Counted from the first letter of the stretch, positions 1 through 12,230 are shown. The stretch: 64,000 bases of DNA from Epiperipatus broadwayi (GCA_028023455.1 JAQFVV010006256.1:680001-744000), one strand, 5' to 3'. Notes: generated from the sequence alone by a model not told the origin. Translations and numbers: made by a program.

Positions 1-1380
1 CGTCTATTTAATTTGCTGATTTTATATTTTTTTAAAAAAGTACCTGCAATTATTATTATACACATATATACTTAATCAAACTAAATGCTTATTAAATAAA
101 TATGTATTGGGAGATGCAATATATATAAGCATCTATTATTTAGTATTTGTAATAGAGAGGTACATTGTGATTTTTTTCATATAATTATCTATTCAATATT
201 CCTCAAATCTATGTGCATAAATTAGTTAAATAACGATAATTATTGATTAATCAAGCTAAGAATAAATGCTGGCATAATGAGTGCATATAAGTTTATTTTA
301 AGATTTTGAGGTGAGGGGGGTTATTATTATATAACAGATTTTCTAGCATAGTAATATACAGGATCATATATATATATTAATATTAATAAGGTTTTAATAT
401 TCATGGTCATTTGAACACATTCCCTGTATTGTATTACTTAGTGATTATATTGTGTCTCTGCATTTTTTTATTGCGTTTTTCTAATTACTTCATTCATCCA
501 GCTTGTAAATACTGGACATATCAGTTGCATGAAATAGTGAATCCTGTTAAAGGGGCAGTGAGAAGAAAATGGACAATAAGCTATCACAAAACACTTCATT
601 CCTGAGCCCAGGTCATGCTTAAGCAAACAGGTTCCTTTCTCTAATAATCAATTAGAGATGAAGTAGCTATCCATTGATCAAAGTGGCATCATGATGAAGG
701 TTTTACTATATTTTAGAGACACGCATTTAGATATATACAGTCACTGAGTACTACACTGAATCTTATCTTTTTGTTTTATAACTATCCCTGTTGATATATG
801 ATCTGTGTGTTCCCTATGCAAATCAATTGTTAAAGATTCATTGTGATTATATTTATATTTTAGTATAAATGAGGCTATATTCAATTCAGTCTCCGGTTCG
901 CTAAGTGAATTTAAATATGTTAACTTTGCCATGTTCTCACACCATAGATCAATTTCTGCACTTCTTCTCTATATAGTCAAATTTATCCCCATGTTTAATA
1001 ATGCATATCAAATGTTTTTTTTATTTCAAAAATCTAAGTACAATTGAATCTTATATCCATATGTGGGTACTTTCTTGTTACTTGAAAATAATTCCATTAA
1101 ATGAAACATAAATAACCTTATGCTAACAATAAACTACAATTTATAATAGTAACCAAGTTGTAGATATTCATTATAGTATATGTGTAAACCTGATCATCAC
1201 ATGCTAGGATTCCTAAGACCTTTTATCTCGACCTGACCAATGGGTTGCATTAGAAAATTAGCATTTGTGAGGTTAAGGAAGTGAGTCACTTAGTTAGGAT
1301 CTAAAAAGGTAGGTGAGGTTCGAACCCCCTATACCTATGTCTCTGGTCAGGTTAAAGCAACTATACTTTCTGTCCATTAG
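1..1380. repeat. Left copy of a ~1.4-kb direct repeat (LTR-like, cut by window start)
   Basis: This stretch matches 3296-4680 in the same orientation almost end to end, with small indels. It ends near 1380 with CATTAG where the right copy ends CATTACA. Near its end it carries a tRNA-promoter-like B box (GGTTCGAACCCC, about 1318-1329), repeated in the right copy. A canonical CA end in the other copy, and a primer-binding-like TGGTGCCCACC just downstream (about 1400), suggest LTRs of one element. Two insertions of one repeat family, or a segmental duplication, remain possible. The 5' end lies outside the window. Confidence 0.6.
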
Positions 1381-3221
1381 TTTTTTTTTGTATAATCTGG
1401 TGCCCACCATTTGGTCTGTGCCAGAATGTGTCAAGAACATATCGCAAGAAGAGAAATAGGAAAGGGTCTAAAAATCCTTATATATTCAAAACCGGGGAGC
1501 AGGTTTGGGTCAGAACATCATGAGTCAGTAAACTTTTGGAAAATCAGTATAAGAAGTTTTTTTCACTATATGAAGGATCCTTTATTAAAAGAAAAAAATG
1601 TGGGGAGAATGCATTCCTGCTGGAGAACAAAAAAGGAATACGTGACATGTTTAAGGCGAGGTGTTTGAAGTTGTATCGTGGCATAGTACCCAATAAAAAA
1701 AAATGAAGGGTTGGCTCAAATGGTTAATGATCAACCTCAGAGAAGAAGATCTACCTGAAAAAGAATCATATAAAAAAAGGATGGGATAAATAGGATAGTC
1801 TAATTTAGGTACTGCAGAATTTACCCACCAAAAATAGAAAAATCCAAATAGGATAGGGATATTCCTTGTATATAGCATACTAACTACTAATATTAAACAA
1901 ATATATATATATTGCTCCTCAATAGATCGCTCTGGTCACGTCCAAGCAAAGTAAATACAGTCATTTTTTTTTACTTATTTTTTTTTAAGTAACTGTGGGA
2001 ACATGAAGCTGTATATATAGCCATATATATGTGTGCTTTGCCGTTCACTATTTATTTAACCACAGACCATAAAGCCAACCACAGTGAATGGATATTAAAA
2101 CAAATGATTAATGATATATATGTATATATAATATTAAAATAAATTGTAAATTATAAAGGAAATTTAAATGTATATAATTTAAAAATTATAGAAAAAGTTT
2201 AAAGTAAAATAAATTATTTCATCAGCAAATATAGAAAAGTAGTGCGTCAGCAAGTAAAGAAATCAGCTGATGCACAAAATAGACTAAGTAAAAATTTTTA
2301 ACTTGAGATCCATTAAGAAAAATGAGGTAATATAAAATCATTTGTTTAACAATAGAATAAAATCATGATGCTTTCAAAAGCTGGTAAATAATGGAAGCAT
2401 TGGTAGACTGCAATTAATTAATGAAAAAAAAAGAGTTAAAAGGTATAAATAATAAAATTCTTCTTTGTTCCGACAATCATTATCTTCTTGTACTAAAGAC
2501 TGGATCGATTCATAAATGTCTGTACAATTCATGCTTAAGTAGAGAAGTTTTCCTCCACTCTCCTGTCCGTCATCAGAGGGAATCCTAAAGATGAAGCAAG
2601 GCAAAAGACTGAAGAATTATGCCTGATAACTGCCTACATTTGCTACCAAAAAGAAAGATCTATCTAAATGGAAACATGATCACAGACATCTGCTGTAGAC
2701 CATAACAGCCATCAAAAAATAATAACCGCATCATGAGGCCTCTAAAATAGACTCTTAATTAGCCATACATATAAAGCTTAATCCATATATATACACGCAT
2801 CTGAGTTACCGGTAACTTTTAACCCTGTCATTTTTTTTTATTATTGTTCTGCTTAACATATATTTGTACCTTACATATATTTAAAAAAGGTTAAGTTATG
2901 TACTCTAATGATCAACGAATTCTGTTTTTTTTTTCCTTGTTATGTATATATAGTGACATATCGTTAGTATACATATAAAATAAACAAGATATCTTTTTTT
3001 AAATTTATTATTTCAATAATATAAATATAAGGGAGGAACTGGGAGGTATTTTAAATAAGTTAAAACTTTTATTTTATTTTCCAACCAGCTACAATAAAAG
3101 CGGAAGTCATTTCTCAATAATTTGTAAAAGTTATTTTGATTTTTCGAAAGAATTCCCTCCACCTTCTCACGCAATTGTTTTTTTTCATTAAATGTTTTCA
3201 AAGGAGAGAGAAAATAATACA
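1381..3221. other. Interior between the two ~1.4-kb direct repeats, no recognisable pol
   Basis: These 1.8 kb contain no reverse transcriptase, integrase or protease reading frame. If the flanking repeats are LTRs, this is a non-autonomous or internally deleted element. TGGTGCCCACC at about 1400 resembles a primer-binding site, and the purine run AAAGGAGAGAGAAAA at about 3199-3213 resembles a polypurine tract for a plus-strand element. Two minus-strand segments with coding-like composition (2374-2604 and 3013-3228) lie inside. AT tracts fill the rest. Confidence 0.4.
2374..2604 (-). other. Exon-like minus-strand reading frame, unrecognised
   Basis: The minus strand shows a pyrimidine-rich stretch ending in CTTTAG at about 2590, followed by an open frame rich in ordinary residues (SDDGQESGGKLLYLSMN, then DIYESIQSLVQED). 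The frame stays open for about 76 codons in a very AT-rich setting. I do not recognise the protein. It does not resemble the ELMO domain, and the phase does not fit directly onto the ELMOD3 exon at 5042-5165. It may be a relic inside the repeat element, an exon of another gene, or chance. Confidence 0.25.
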
Positions 3222-3228
3222 TTGCCAC
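3013..3228 (-). other. Short minus-strand open frame, unrecognised
   Basis: About 70 codons read openly on the minus strand, including KQLREKVEGILSKNQNNFYK and a Trp/Cys-containing stretch. Composition looks coding-like, but there is no family I recognise. The frame ends in AT-rich low-complexity sequence. It lies beside the right direct repeat, so it may belong to the same mobile element as the segment at 2374-2604. No clear splice acceptor precedes it. Confidence 0.2.
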
Positions 3229-4680
3229 TTAGTTTAACTAAACTTTATATTCATTTTATAATTAGACTAAAAAAAATATTTGTATCATATATATATGAGT
3301 CTATGTAATTTGTTGATTTATATTTTTTTTATAAAAGTACCTTGCAATTATTATTATACACATGTATACTTAATCAAACTAAATGCTTATTAATAAATAC
3401 ATATTAGGAGACGCAGCATATAAGCATCTGTAATTTAGTATTTGTAATAGAAGGGTACAGTATGATCTTTTTCATATAATTATCTATACAATATTCATCA
3501 AATCTATGTGCATAAATTAGTTAAATAACAATAATTATTGATTAATCAGGCTAAGAATAAATGCTGGTATAACGCCTGCATAAAAGTTTATTTTATGACA
3601 TTGAAATAAGGGGATTACTATTGTATAACAAATTTTCTAGCATAGTAATATACAGGATCATATATATATTAATATTAATAAGGCTTTAATATTTACAGTT
3701 GTTTGACCGCATTCCCTGTACTGTGTTACTTAGTGATTATATCGTGTCTCTATATTTTTTTATTGCGGTTTTCAAATTACTTCATCCAGCCAGCTTGTGA
3801 GTACTGGACATATCAGATGCTTGGAATAGTGAATCCTGTTAAAGAACCAGCGAGAAGAAAATGGACATTAAGTTTTCACAAAACACTTCGTTCCTAAACC
3901 CGGGTCATGCTTAGGCGAATGGGTTCCTTTCTCTAATAATCAATTAGAGGTGAAGTAGCTATCCATTGATCAAATTAGTATCATGATGAAGCTTTTATTA
4001 TATTTTAGAGACATGCATTTAAATATATACATAATCACTGAGTACCACACTGAATCTTACCCTTTTGTTTTATAATTATGCCTGCTGATATATGATCTGT
4101 GGGTTGCTATGCAAATCTATTGTTAAAGATTCACTGGGATTATATATATATTTAGTATAAATAAGGCTATATTCAATTCAGTCTGCAGTTCATTTAGCTA
4201 ATTTAAACATGTTAACTTTGCCATGCTCTCACACCATAGATCAATTTCTGCACTTCTTCTCTACCTAGTCAAATTTATCCCCATGTTTAATAATGCATAT
4301 CAAACGTTTTGTTTTTTATTTATTTCAAAAATGTAAGTACAAATGAATCTTATATACATACGCGGGTACTTTATTGCTATTTGTAAACAATTCCATTAAA
4401 TGAAACTTAAATAATCTTATGCTAACAATAAACTATAATTTATAATAGTAACCAAGTTGTAGATGTTCATTATTATATATGTGAAAATCTGATCATCACC
4501 TGCTAGGATTCCTAAAAGTTTTTGTCTCTACCTGATCATCAGGCTGCATTAGAAAATTAACACTTGTGAGGTTAAGGGAGTGAGTCGCTTGGTTAGGATC
4601 TAGAGGGGTAGGTGAGGTTTGAACCCCTTTACCTATGTCTCTGAATTGGGTAAAAGCAACTATACTTTCTGACCATTACA
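3222..4680. repeat. Right copy of the ~1.4-kb direct repeat (LTR-like)
   Basis: Similarity to 1-1380 is clear from about 3296 onward. If the purine run at 3199-3213 is a polypurine tract, the LTR could start at a TG near 3222 and end in CATTACA at 4680, giving about 1.46 kb. It has the same B-box-like segment (GGTTTGAACCCC, near 4616). Both copies also hold a matching open frame of 64 codons without an ATG start (403-605 and 3703-3897), which I read as a by-product of the duplication. Orientation is ambiguous, because TG/CA termini read the same on both strands. Confidence 0.55.
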
Positions 4681-5041
4681 ATATATAGATGCTGAACTTT
4701 GAAAGTCCGGTAAAAGTTACTAATAGAAACAGTTATTAATCCTATTATAGTTTTCGAATTCATCATACTTTATAGTCACTTAATTTTTCTGTAATAAAAT
4801 GCTTCTTTGGGGGGGTCATTGCTGAAAAGATAAGTTGAACTTTAAAAGATTTCTACTTTTCCTTAGTTGTACATTTTCATTAGAAATCTTCAGACATTAT
4901 AATGACTTATATTTGTAGACTTATTGTATTCATCAAATCTGGAGTTAAGAAAGATAATAAACATATGTTTAAATAACTAATTTCAAAAAAATGCATAATT
5001 AAAAACAATCATTCTTTATAAATATATATATATATACATAC
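4681..5041. other. AT-rich intron sequence downstream of ELMOD3 exon
   Basis: No gene, RNA or mobile-element signature is visible. On the minus strand it begins with the splice donor GTATGT (5036-5041) and a TA repeat (about 5021-5038). It continues as ELMOD3 intron towards the window start. I could not find the next ELMO-domain exon in 1-5041. Confidence 0.5.
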
Positions 5042-5165
5042 ATTGTCCAATGGCAAACACTAAATCTCTTTCTTCAATAAGTTCTTTATCAAGCTTTTGT
5101 GGTCCCCAAAAAAATTGTTTAAATTTAACCCACGGTGAGCGATGCAATGATGGCTTAATAGTTTT
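5042..5165 (-). CDS. ELMOD3: ELMOD3-like gene, exon entering the ELMO domain
   Basis: This 124-nt minus-strand exon follows a strong acceptor (a T-rich tract then TTAAACAG) and ends at donor GTATGT. It encodes 41 codons plus one base. Landmarks are KTIKPSLHRSPW, FWGPQKLDKELIEERDLVF and AIGQ, with the next codon starting in T, which fits the family's conserved Cys. The pattern GP-KL-----EERDLV--I-QC is what I know from ELMOD3 at the start of its ELMO domain. ELMOD proteins act as GTPase-activating proteins for Arf/Arl GTPases. ELMOD3 is associated with actin-rich structures and human hearing loss; that is family knowledge, not seen here. The exon joins in phase 0 to 32412-32497. No stop or frameshift is visible. 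Confidence 0.85.
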
Positions 5166-5649
5166 CTGTTTAATAAAAAAAAAAATCCTATTCAAAATTA
5201 TTTAAAAAACATATTTTTTAAATTTGAAATGAAAAATAAAGAATTATATATATATATAATAAAGTAAATGAATAAATGAATGATGCATTCAATTTTTATA
5301 TTCCAACATTTTTGTCATACAATTTTTAAGAGCTGGTTTTTAAATGTACCACATTAATTTAATATTTTATCCAAGCCCAATAAAATTTAAATATTTAAAT
5401 TAAACTTTTTCTAAAAATTACATTTTACAATTACTCTGCCTTACAAATTGATACATCAAGAAAACTTGATTAATAGTCAAAATAAAAATGAGTGATGTTA
5501 AGCTACATACACATTGCAAAAAAATCACCTAATTAACTATCTTAAATTACCATCACCATTCAATTTTTTTTATTATTAGCTGACTAAATCTAATGTCTGT
5601 TTGGATTTTCAGACTATTCAATGGCATATTCATTATTGTAGTGATATAA

Positions 5650-6720
5650 ATTAAGTCCATTACTACTTGATTTTTCCTCTTTCACTTTCAGTTTTTGTGA
5701 ACATTATATAATTCTAATAAATTTGATATTTTTCAAATTAATCCACATTAAGTTTTGGCATTTGTACTTCAATACATGATTATCGACTTATTCATTTCCT
5801 ATAAGATTCATAATATTCTTCAAGTTTTTATCAACATCACAGATTCCAATTTTCATATCCATAAAAAAAAATACTATACTATAGTATGAAGAAATCTGAT
5901 TTTCCTTTATCAAGTTTTTTTTTTTTTTTAACAATTAAAAAGCTTTTCAGAGCTTTTTACTGAAACTCTTCTCAAATGTCAATCTGTGATACATTTCCTG
6001 ATTTGTTATTATTGAGAAATGATTCAAGGAGGGAAAAATTATCAATATCTCCTAGATCTTCTCTAATACTTTTAAAACTAACTGTTATCATCATAATCTT
6101 TGTCTTCATATTTAGTTGCAATTCTATATTTTTTATCTCTATTGTTTAATTTTACTAATAAGTCTTCAAGTTTTCTTTATTTAACTGCATGAGTGATTTC
6201 ATCAGTATTTCTAAGATTGATGTTTTCAATCCAAAATCATATTTATTTTCATCCAATCTGGTTTAGCTTGTGATATATTCAGTATTCAAATTATAGAAGT
6301 AGGGTAGTAATATGAGACATCTAATTAATTTGACAATGTGAAGCCAGAAAGCTTTTAAAGCTTGTTCAGAGGAATGATAAGCATACACCAAAGTAATGTA
6401 ACAATGTAAAAACAGAATGTTTTTACCATATCTTATTTTAAGTGGAATTTTTTAATCCTATTATAAAAATCATTCTTTGATATACATTTTTCTAAGAACA
6501 TACTGTAATTTAATATGTTTATATGAATCAAAGACCTTGTTATAAATAATAAAGCACTTATAGGCTTCTTCCTAAAATTCCAAGGCTTTTTTTTTTTTGT
6601 CTAGAAGGTATGAACAATAATGTCCCTCATTACTTTTTTTTAAATTCATCATTCATCTGACAGTTCTCTTTCATATAAGACTCCATAATCTATGTTGAAT
6701 GATTTTCAGTATCATTTTAC
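5650..6720 (-). pseudogene. Decayed RTE-type non-LTR retrotransposon, reverse transcriptase part
   Basis: Pieces in all three minus frames line up with an RTE/BovB-like reverse transcriptase in the correct order. They are a palm segment resembling CFIDYxKAFD (read as CFIIYNKVFDS, then LQYVLRKM, about 6490-6570); a segment resembling QGCILSPYLFNLYTEYI (about 6270-6330); a degraded YADD region (NLRNTDEITHA, about 6210) followed by ENEKDLE-like and LNIKKTKIM-like pieces; and a C-terminal region resembling DNFxLLGSxINN. Multiple stops and frameshifts mean it is long dead. It sits in the ELMOD3 intron. The endonuclease half is not recognisable upstream. Confidence 0.65.
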
Positions 6721-6729
6721 TTACATGTG

Positions 6730-7859
6730 ATATAAGAGATAATGTTTAATAGTTTGAAAACTTAATCAAAATTCCTTACTTTGAAAAAAAAAAAGGAAGG
6801 GTCAATTTACCTTCAAAGATAAAAACTATAAGTAACTATCGCTTTTATTTTCCCTATTTTAATAGTAATTAGGAAGCCTTACTTTTTATTTCTTTAAGTC
6901 AGATTTACATAAAGAGAGAGAAAAAAGAAAGGGCAAAAGAGAGCAATATGTAATGCCTTTGACATTGCATTTAGCATTATATAGTTGTGACTTTAAAAGG
7001 GAAAATGTTCATATATAAATTATTTGAAAAAGATAAATCTATTAAATGATCACATGATGTCCAAAAATAATAGTGGCTGCAACCTAATAATGATTTAGGC
7101 AAACAGTTTAAGTTAATGTTTATGATAAAATGAGTTAGAGAAAATTCACATGAAATAACATTCTTGATAACATCTTAAGATATTCATTGATACAGAAAGA
7201 CAAATTTTGTTATATAATAGATATCAAAAAAGAAAAAGAAATTAATTCAACTAGTTATATATATATAAGTTAATAACATAAAGAAATATAGCAAATGTAA
7301 ATTTCCTATTAACATGAATACTTTTCACTTTACTGGTTCACAGACTTATTGAAGCATATGAATGAATAGGTTCATTAATCACAAATTTACTATTAAACAT
7401 AGATATCTTCTTTTTCTGTAAATCCATCTTTTCTATGATCAACGATCTATAAAATTGACGTGAATTATGGAAATAATATAAAAATAAAAAAGTTTATTTA
7501 AATAAAAAGAGATTATAAAAATTATAAATACTGTGAAGTCTGTATTTAAAATTTTGTAAATATTTTTAAAACAAATTTTTGTTTTTTGTTAATAAAGTTG
7601 TGTTAAATAATATGAAATTTGAGAGATTTTATGTACGGATAAAAAACAAAAAATTAAAAAATAAAAAAATTAAAAAAATTTTAAAAAAAAAAAATATTTT
7701 AATTTTTATAAAAAATAAAAAAAAAAAATTTTTTTTTAAATATTAAAAAAAAATAAAAAATTTTTAAAAAAAAAAAATTAATAATGACATATTAGTTGAA
7801 TTATATATTTAATTTCTTAAAATGACTAGATTAGAAATATTTGTTTTTCTGCTATGTAA
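6730..7859. other. AT-rich intron; extreme A/T low-complexity block at ~7640-7790
   Basis: No coding signature is visible on either strand. Positions 7640-7790 are almost only A and T homopolymer runs, apparently a degenerate poly(A)/poly(T) tract. It might be the remains of a retroelement tail, but nothing adjacent supports that. Confidence 0.5.
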
Positions 7860-8450
7860 AGGCTCTTATTTTTTAAAATTATAGTTTTGGCCCTTTCTCT
7901 AATCTATTTTTATAGAGTGATTTAATTTTCCCACTCAAGAACAAACCTTTTCCCCATTTCCTGGTTAACTTATCTTTTAATCATATCTCTAGACTTGAGT
8001 CTGCCATTCTTAGTGTATTATTAGATTTCTGCCCTGGACTATATATAATGGCAGAGTTCTATGAGTTTGTTTTGATCAGGACTTGAACCAATACTATTAT
8101 CTTGATAAGAGTTTTCATTTCTATCCCATGCTTATGAATTAATAATTTCACATCCTTATTTGTCATTAATGATATTCCTGACCCACTAACAATTTAATAT
8201 TATCTTTCAATCTGACTAGATAATTACATTAATATTATAGATCTCAATGGAGATGTAAATATAATTGAGTATTCTAGTAATGAGGTAGAGATATTGATTG
8301 TATGGGAATAGCACTTCATCTAGTGTTATTCCAATAGTACATGGAAAGATTTGTGGTCAGTGTATCTGGATATAACTCTTTTAGCAGTTGTGCTAAAGTA
8401 CAGCTTATGGTGAAGCAAATTACCATCTCATCTAGGATTGAATTAAGTAT
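7860..8450 (-). pseudogene. Ty3/gypsy relic, retroviral-type aspartic protease fragment
   Basis: On the minus strand a frame reads LPLYIVQGRNLIIH then EWQTQV (about 7990-8075). This resembles the C-terminal flap and LLGREWL segment of gypsy proteases of the K02A2.6-like type. The same stretch recurs in more diverged form at 13135-13215. The DTG segment, reverse transcriptase and integrase are not recognisable nearby. Stops interrupt every frame. Confidence 0.45.
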
Positions 8451-8554
8451 TTGATTTGAATAAACCAAGTCCAAATTCTATTATATCTTTAAAATTGGTT
8501 CTTGAATAGGTAATCAAACAAACTATATTCCATTGTAATATATATATATATATT

Positions 8555-9265
8555 GTAACGGAACGGCGATTTGAAGGTAAATTCCTTTTTATTTATATAT
8601 AATACGGATTCTTAAATTCAAATCATCCACCTTCCATTACCACAAGCAAAGAGAACATATGGACATAAACGAATCTATATCCATACTTGACCGAACCTGT
8701 GACCATACGGATATTGCCCCAGGTTATCTTTCCCGGTCAAACGTCTCTCGACTGCTGTAATTATTAAAGAATTACAGTGCTTGGATAAATTATAAATTTA
8801 ATGGGATCAGAAATGCTGTACCACTAGCCTCACATGTTACTTAGTACTCAAAATGGAGTAATAATTATAACCCAAACCCCTCCAGGTATATTAACTATTT
8901 GGAATGGCGAAGAAACGAGACGAAACAGACAAAATAATTAAGGAACATTTAATATAATAAATAAATAACAAAAAAGAAATCAATTGAAATATTTACATAC
9001 AATAAAAAAAAATCATTTTGATATAATGCTACAATTAAGGGTATGGGTTAAATCCTATAAATGATTATAATCTACGAAAATAAATTATCCATTTACAGTT
9101 GTCATTCCAAGTATTAGAAAGAGTCTAATTACTGTCTATCTCATTAATATCTGGAATTTGCAATTGCTTTAAATCAAGAGTATGTGCACATGTGTTCTAT
9201 ATAGGTGTGTTATGTAATTTACCTAGGTTTTTCTTCATCTCCGACGTGAGTTAAGGTTCTGCTGA
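8555..9265 (-). mobile_element. Possible solo or terminal LTR (TGTAACGG terminus)
   Basis: TGTAACGGAACGG begins abruptly after a TA microsatellite at 8555, and the sequence to its right is distinctly richer in G and C. Read on the minus strand this gives an LTR end CGTTCCGTTACA. Near 9265 the minus strand has a purine run (AAAGAAGTGGAGGAA) close to a TG, as a polypurine tract and LTR start would. Beyond it, a 58-codon minus frame (about 9225-9400, including KKKFHKPSPNLRVAISAKEV) is open but unrecognised. No second copy is in the window, so this is tentative. Confidence 0.3.
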
Positions 9266-9409
9266 CCGTCATGTGGAATTCCTCCACTTCTTTAGCAGAG
9301 ATGGCCACTCTTAGGTTTGGACTTGGTTTGTGGAATTTCTTCTTATATCCGTAGTGACTTCTCCATACTAGGACATCAAGGGCATGGCAGGCAGATCATC
9401 AGGTAGGCG

Positions 9410-11240
9410 CTACACCGGCAGTTGTTACATGGTGAGATGACCGTACGAGCACGGTGGGTCTGAATCGGCCAGCGATCGTGATGGCCCTTAGCCACACATC
9501 CTTGAAGCTTCACTTATGTTGTATATTATTTTCATGTTCATACAGTGTTCAGTCTTCTAGTTGAGGTCCTTTTACTCAGCTTTCGGATTTTCTTTGCAAA
9601 TTTAAATTTTCATGTCTGCTTTCTATTATATTCTAATCTGCTTCTTATCACAGCAGTGTCCTCACCGAAGTCTCTATGTGAACTCCCCTTGTACAATTAA
9701 TTCATTAATGTCTTTTTCCAAATTCTTTCATTATCTTGATCCTTTTGTTTGTAGCTTTCCTTTCACACCTTTTACTTTAACACACCTTCAACAACTTATA
9801 CAAATTTACTTTTTTTCATACAATTTCGTAGCAATATTTTACATTTATTTATTATTTATTTTATTTTCTTTTTTTTTTTAAATAAAATTATTTTCATTTG
9901 ACATGCATTAAACATTTCTCTCTTTATACATACTTTCACACATGCATTTCGTTTTCGTCAAAATGTGTACTTTTCTAGAATAGATCCTTCTATTTCTAAT
10001 ATTATTTAAACTCCTCAATTTTTATCTTTTTTTTTAATAAATCATTTTTAAGTTCCTATTTCATTTATATTTCCTTTCTCACTTTGATTTTAAACCAAAT
10101 ATATGATTTCAATATTTTCTAACTTTACTTCTTATATTTTCAAAATATCAACTTTGGAGGGTAAAAGATAAGAATCTTGTTCGATTCCATTTCCCTCTCT
10201 TTTATTTCATTACGGTAATTAATTACGACATTTTCTTTCTTCATTAGTTTAATTCTTTCATTTATTTGTTTTTTTTTCTATTTCAAAAAGAAAACTACAA
10301 TATTTAATATTAAATATATACATGTGTGATCACAGTATATGCGATTATCACAATATATATATATATAACCATTAAATGTCTGTATTTTTAAATCATATAA
10401 TAATAATTCAAACAAATTTATTTAACACAGTATTCAAAATTAAATAATATATTCTTTACCGGAAGTACTTTTGATTGTTTCATTGACAATCTTTATCAAC
10501 CATGAAGTACTTTTGATTGTTTCATTGAGAATCTTTATCAACCATTAATACAAATGTACAGAAAATAAAAACCTGCATTATATATATATATCTGTTTTAT
10601 ACACCAGACAATATACATGTGGATATTTTCTCCATTCTAGAACAAATTATTTCACATATGAAATCTTGAAGATGTCTTGGCATTCTTTGAGATTTTGGTA
10701 ATCATGAAGTGGTATAATCTGGACTCATTTTCTCAAACAATGGATAAAGTTTCTGGCATCTGACTACACTGTAGATTGGCATTCTTGCTAAATGATTTCT
10801 TTCTCAGCTTCATTGGCTTCCATTTTCATAACATGACTCTCTACACCTTAGATCTCAGCTGAACTAGTTTCTTTGGTAGTGTCATCTTATGAGGTTCTCA
10901 TGTCTTCAGCTGCAGTTTCAATTTCAACAATCTATTTAGATATGAAATTTTTTGACAGTTTCTTTACCCATCTTTTTTTTTTTTTTTTAGATTATCACAT
11001 ATCCAAATGTTGTTTCCAAACTCAAACTTGCTTTTTTAACTTCAAGAAAACTTTTTTCTCAGTGATGAGATGTTTATTCATCAAAAAAATAACAGATACA
11101 ATGAAACAAATGAAATTCAGGAACAAAATGGTAAGAGGGGAAGGATACATGTAAAAAGGGAATGGGAAGTAGACAGGGGAAATGGTGTGTAGTTCAGACT
11201 GGTTAGAAAACCATATCTTAGAAAAAGGTAGGAATACAGA
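9410..11240. other. AT-rich and pyrimidine-rich intron sequence, no gene seen
   Basis: 9500-10300 is pyrimidine-rich on the plus strand, with open frames that look like composition effects. 10300-11240 is AT-rich. The only internal structure found is the tandem pair at 10462-10545. No motif of a known family was recognised. Confidence 0.45.
10462..10545. repeat. 42-bp tandem duplication (two copies)
   Basis: GAAGTACTTTTGATTGTTTC begins both units, at 10462 and 10504. They differ by a single base (GACAATC versus GAGAATC). The near identity points to a recent slippage or unequal-exchange event. Confidence 0.9.
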
Positions 11241-11244
11241 AATT

Positions 11245-12230
11245 TTATGGTGAGCGAGGATGAGCTGGGTTGGGAGAGATATGAGGAGTACAGTTCTTGC
11301 TTCTCCTACCAGAATTGCACAATGATTCATTCTTGATGTTACTTGATGAACCACTGTCTGAAAAAAATTCAGCAGAGGAAGGTGAGAGAGTGCGAAGGGA
11401 GGAGGGTGACAAGGCCCGGGTTGAAGCCAGAGAATTTTTTGCTGAAAAAATTCTTTTTTTCCTTGTGTGTTCTGAATGTCTGAGACTTGCCCTTGGTTCA
11501 GGAAAAGGATCCATTATGATTTTACTGGGAAGATCAAGGATGGAAATCTGCCTGTCAGAGTTGGTGTCACTATCTGATGGGTTAGGGCGTGCACGCTTCT
11601 GATGTTTCTTGTTAGTGGTGGAAGGGCCAGAGTTGGTAGACTCAGACAGGATGATTTCTGAGTTTGAATAAGTGTTCATGTCCATTAAGGAAAGGTCCTG
11701 TGAGTGAGCTGTAACTGAGAGTGGTGGGCTGTGAGTGAGACCAAAATTATGTGGCCTAGAGGAAGCTGGAATCTTACTGAAAGGTGAGAGGGTGGCCGAA
11801 TGCTGAAAGATTGAATTGAAGTGAGGTGGAGGTGAGAGGTTAGCTGAAGGAGGATGTTCATATTTATTGGGGCTGTGCGGAGCACAGATGTGGTTTAGGC
11901 CCTTTTCTTTCTGGCAAGAGTTGCATTTATTTTTTTGAGGGCTGTCCCAATTAAGGTTGTTGCGGTCTTTGCAGGTGAAACATTGTGGCCTCATCCCCTT
12001 GTTGAAATTACCAAAGGTGCTAGTTCAACTGCTATTGTTGTGGGAATGCTTTCAGGAGAAAGACCCTTTTTAAGGATGAATTGAAATAAGGCTGTGTTGG
12101 TGAAGTTGTGTGGGTTTTCCTTGGTAATAGTAGCATCACTTTATTTTTTAATTTTCTGCCTAGAAGCAATATACGTGGAGACTTCCTGGCATTGCTGATG
12201 GTATAATGCACTGATAGTGTAATCATGTTG
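11245..12230 (-). pseudogene. ORF1/gag-like nucleic-acid-binding protein of a retrotransposon
   Basis: An open frame of 249 codons runs from 11994 down to 11245. It starts MRPQCFTCKDRNNLNW, then has CNSCQKE---LNHIC about 15 residues on. These look like two zinc knuckles (C-x2-C-x4-H-x4-C) with the His of both and the last Cys of the first altered. The rest is Ser/Pro-rich and basic, with repeated SPSS and a short RKKR patch, as in ORF1 or gag tails. Upstream to about 12230, other frames continue in a similar way (NPHNFTNTALFQFIL), so the original protein was longer at its N terminus and is frameshifted. No endonuclease or RT partner is recognisable. Class (L1/Tx1-type ORF1 versus gag) is undecided. 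Confidence 0.45.

Noticed and set aside
1195-1378. Functional tRNA gene
   Set aside because: Only a B-box-like sequence is convincing; no cloverleaf or anticodon arm could be folded.
2374-3228. Next ELMOD3 exon downstream of 5042
   Set aside because: Neither minus-strand segment resembles the ELMO domain, and the phase after 5042 would give a stop with the 2604 segment.
403-3897. Matching 64-codon hydrophobic frames at about 411-605 and 3703-3897 as a small membrane protein family
   Set aside because: Both start at TTG rather than ATG and lie inside the duplicated LTR-like repeat. Their similarity follows from the DNA duplication and the differences are spread over all codon positions.
9612-9881. 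89-codon plus-strand ORF with hydrophobic stretches
   Set aside because: The region is pyrimidine-rich, which alone yields Phe/Leu/Ser-rich frames; no start context, splice sites or family signature.
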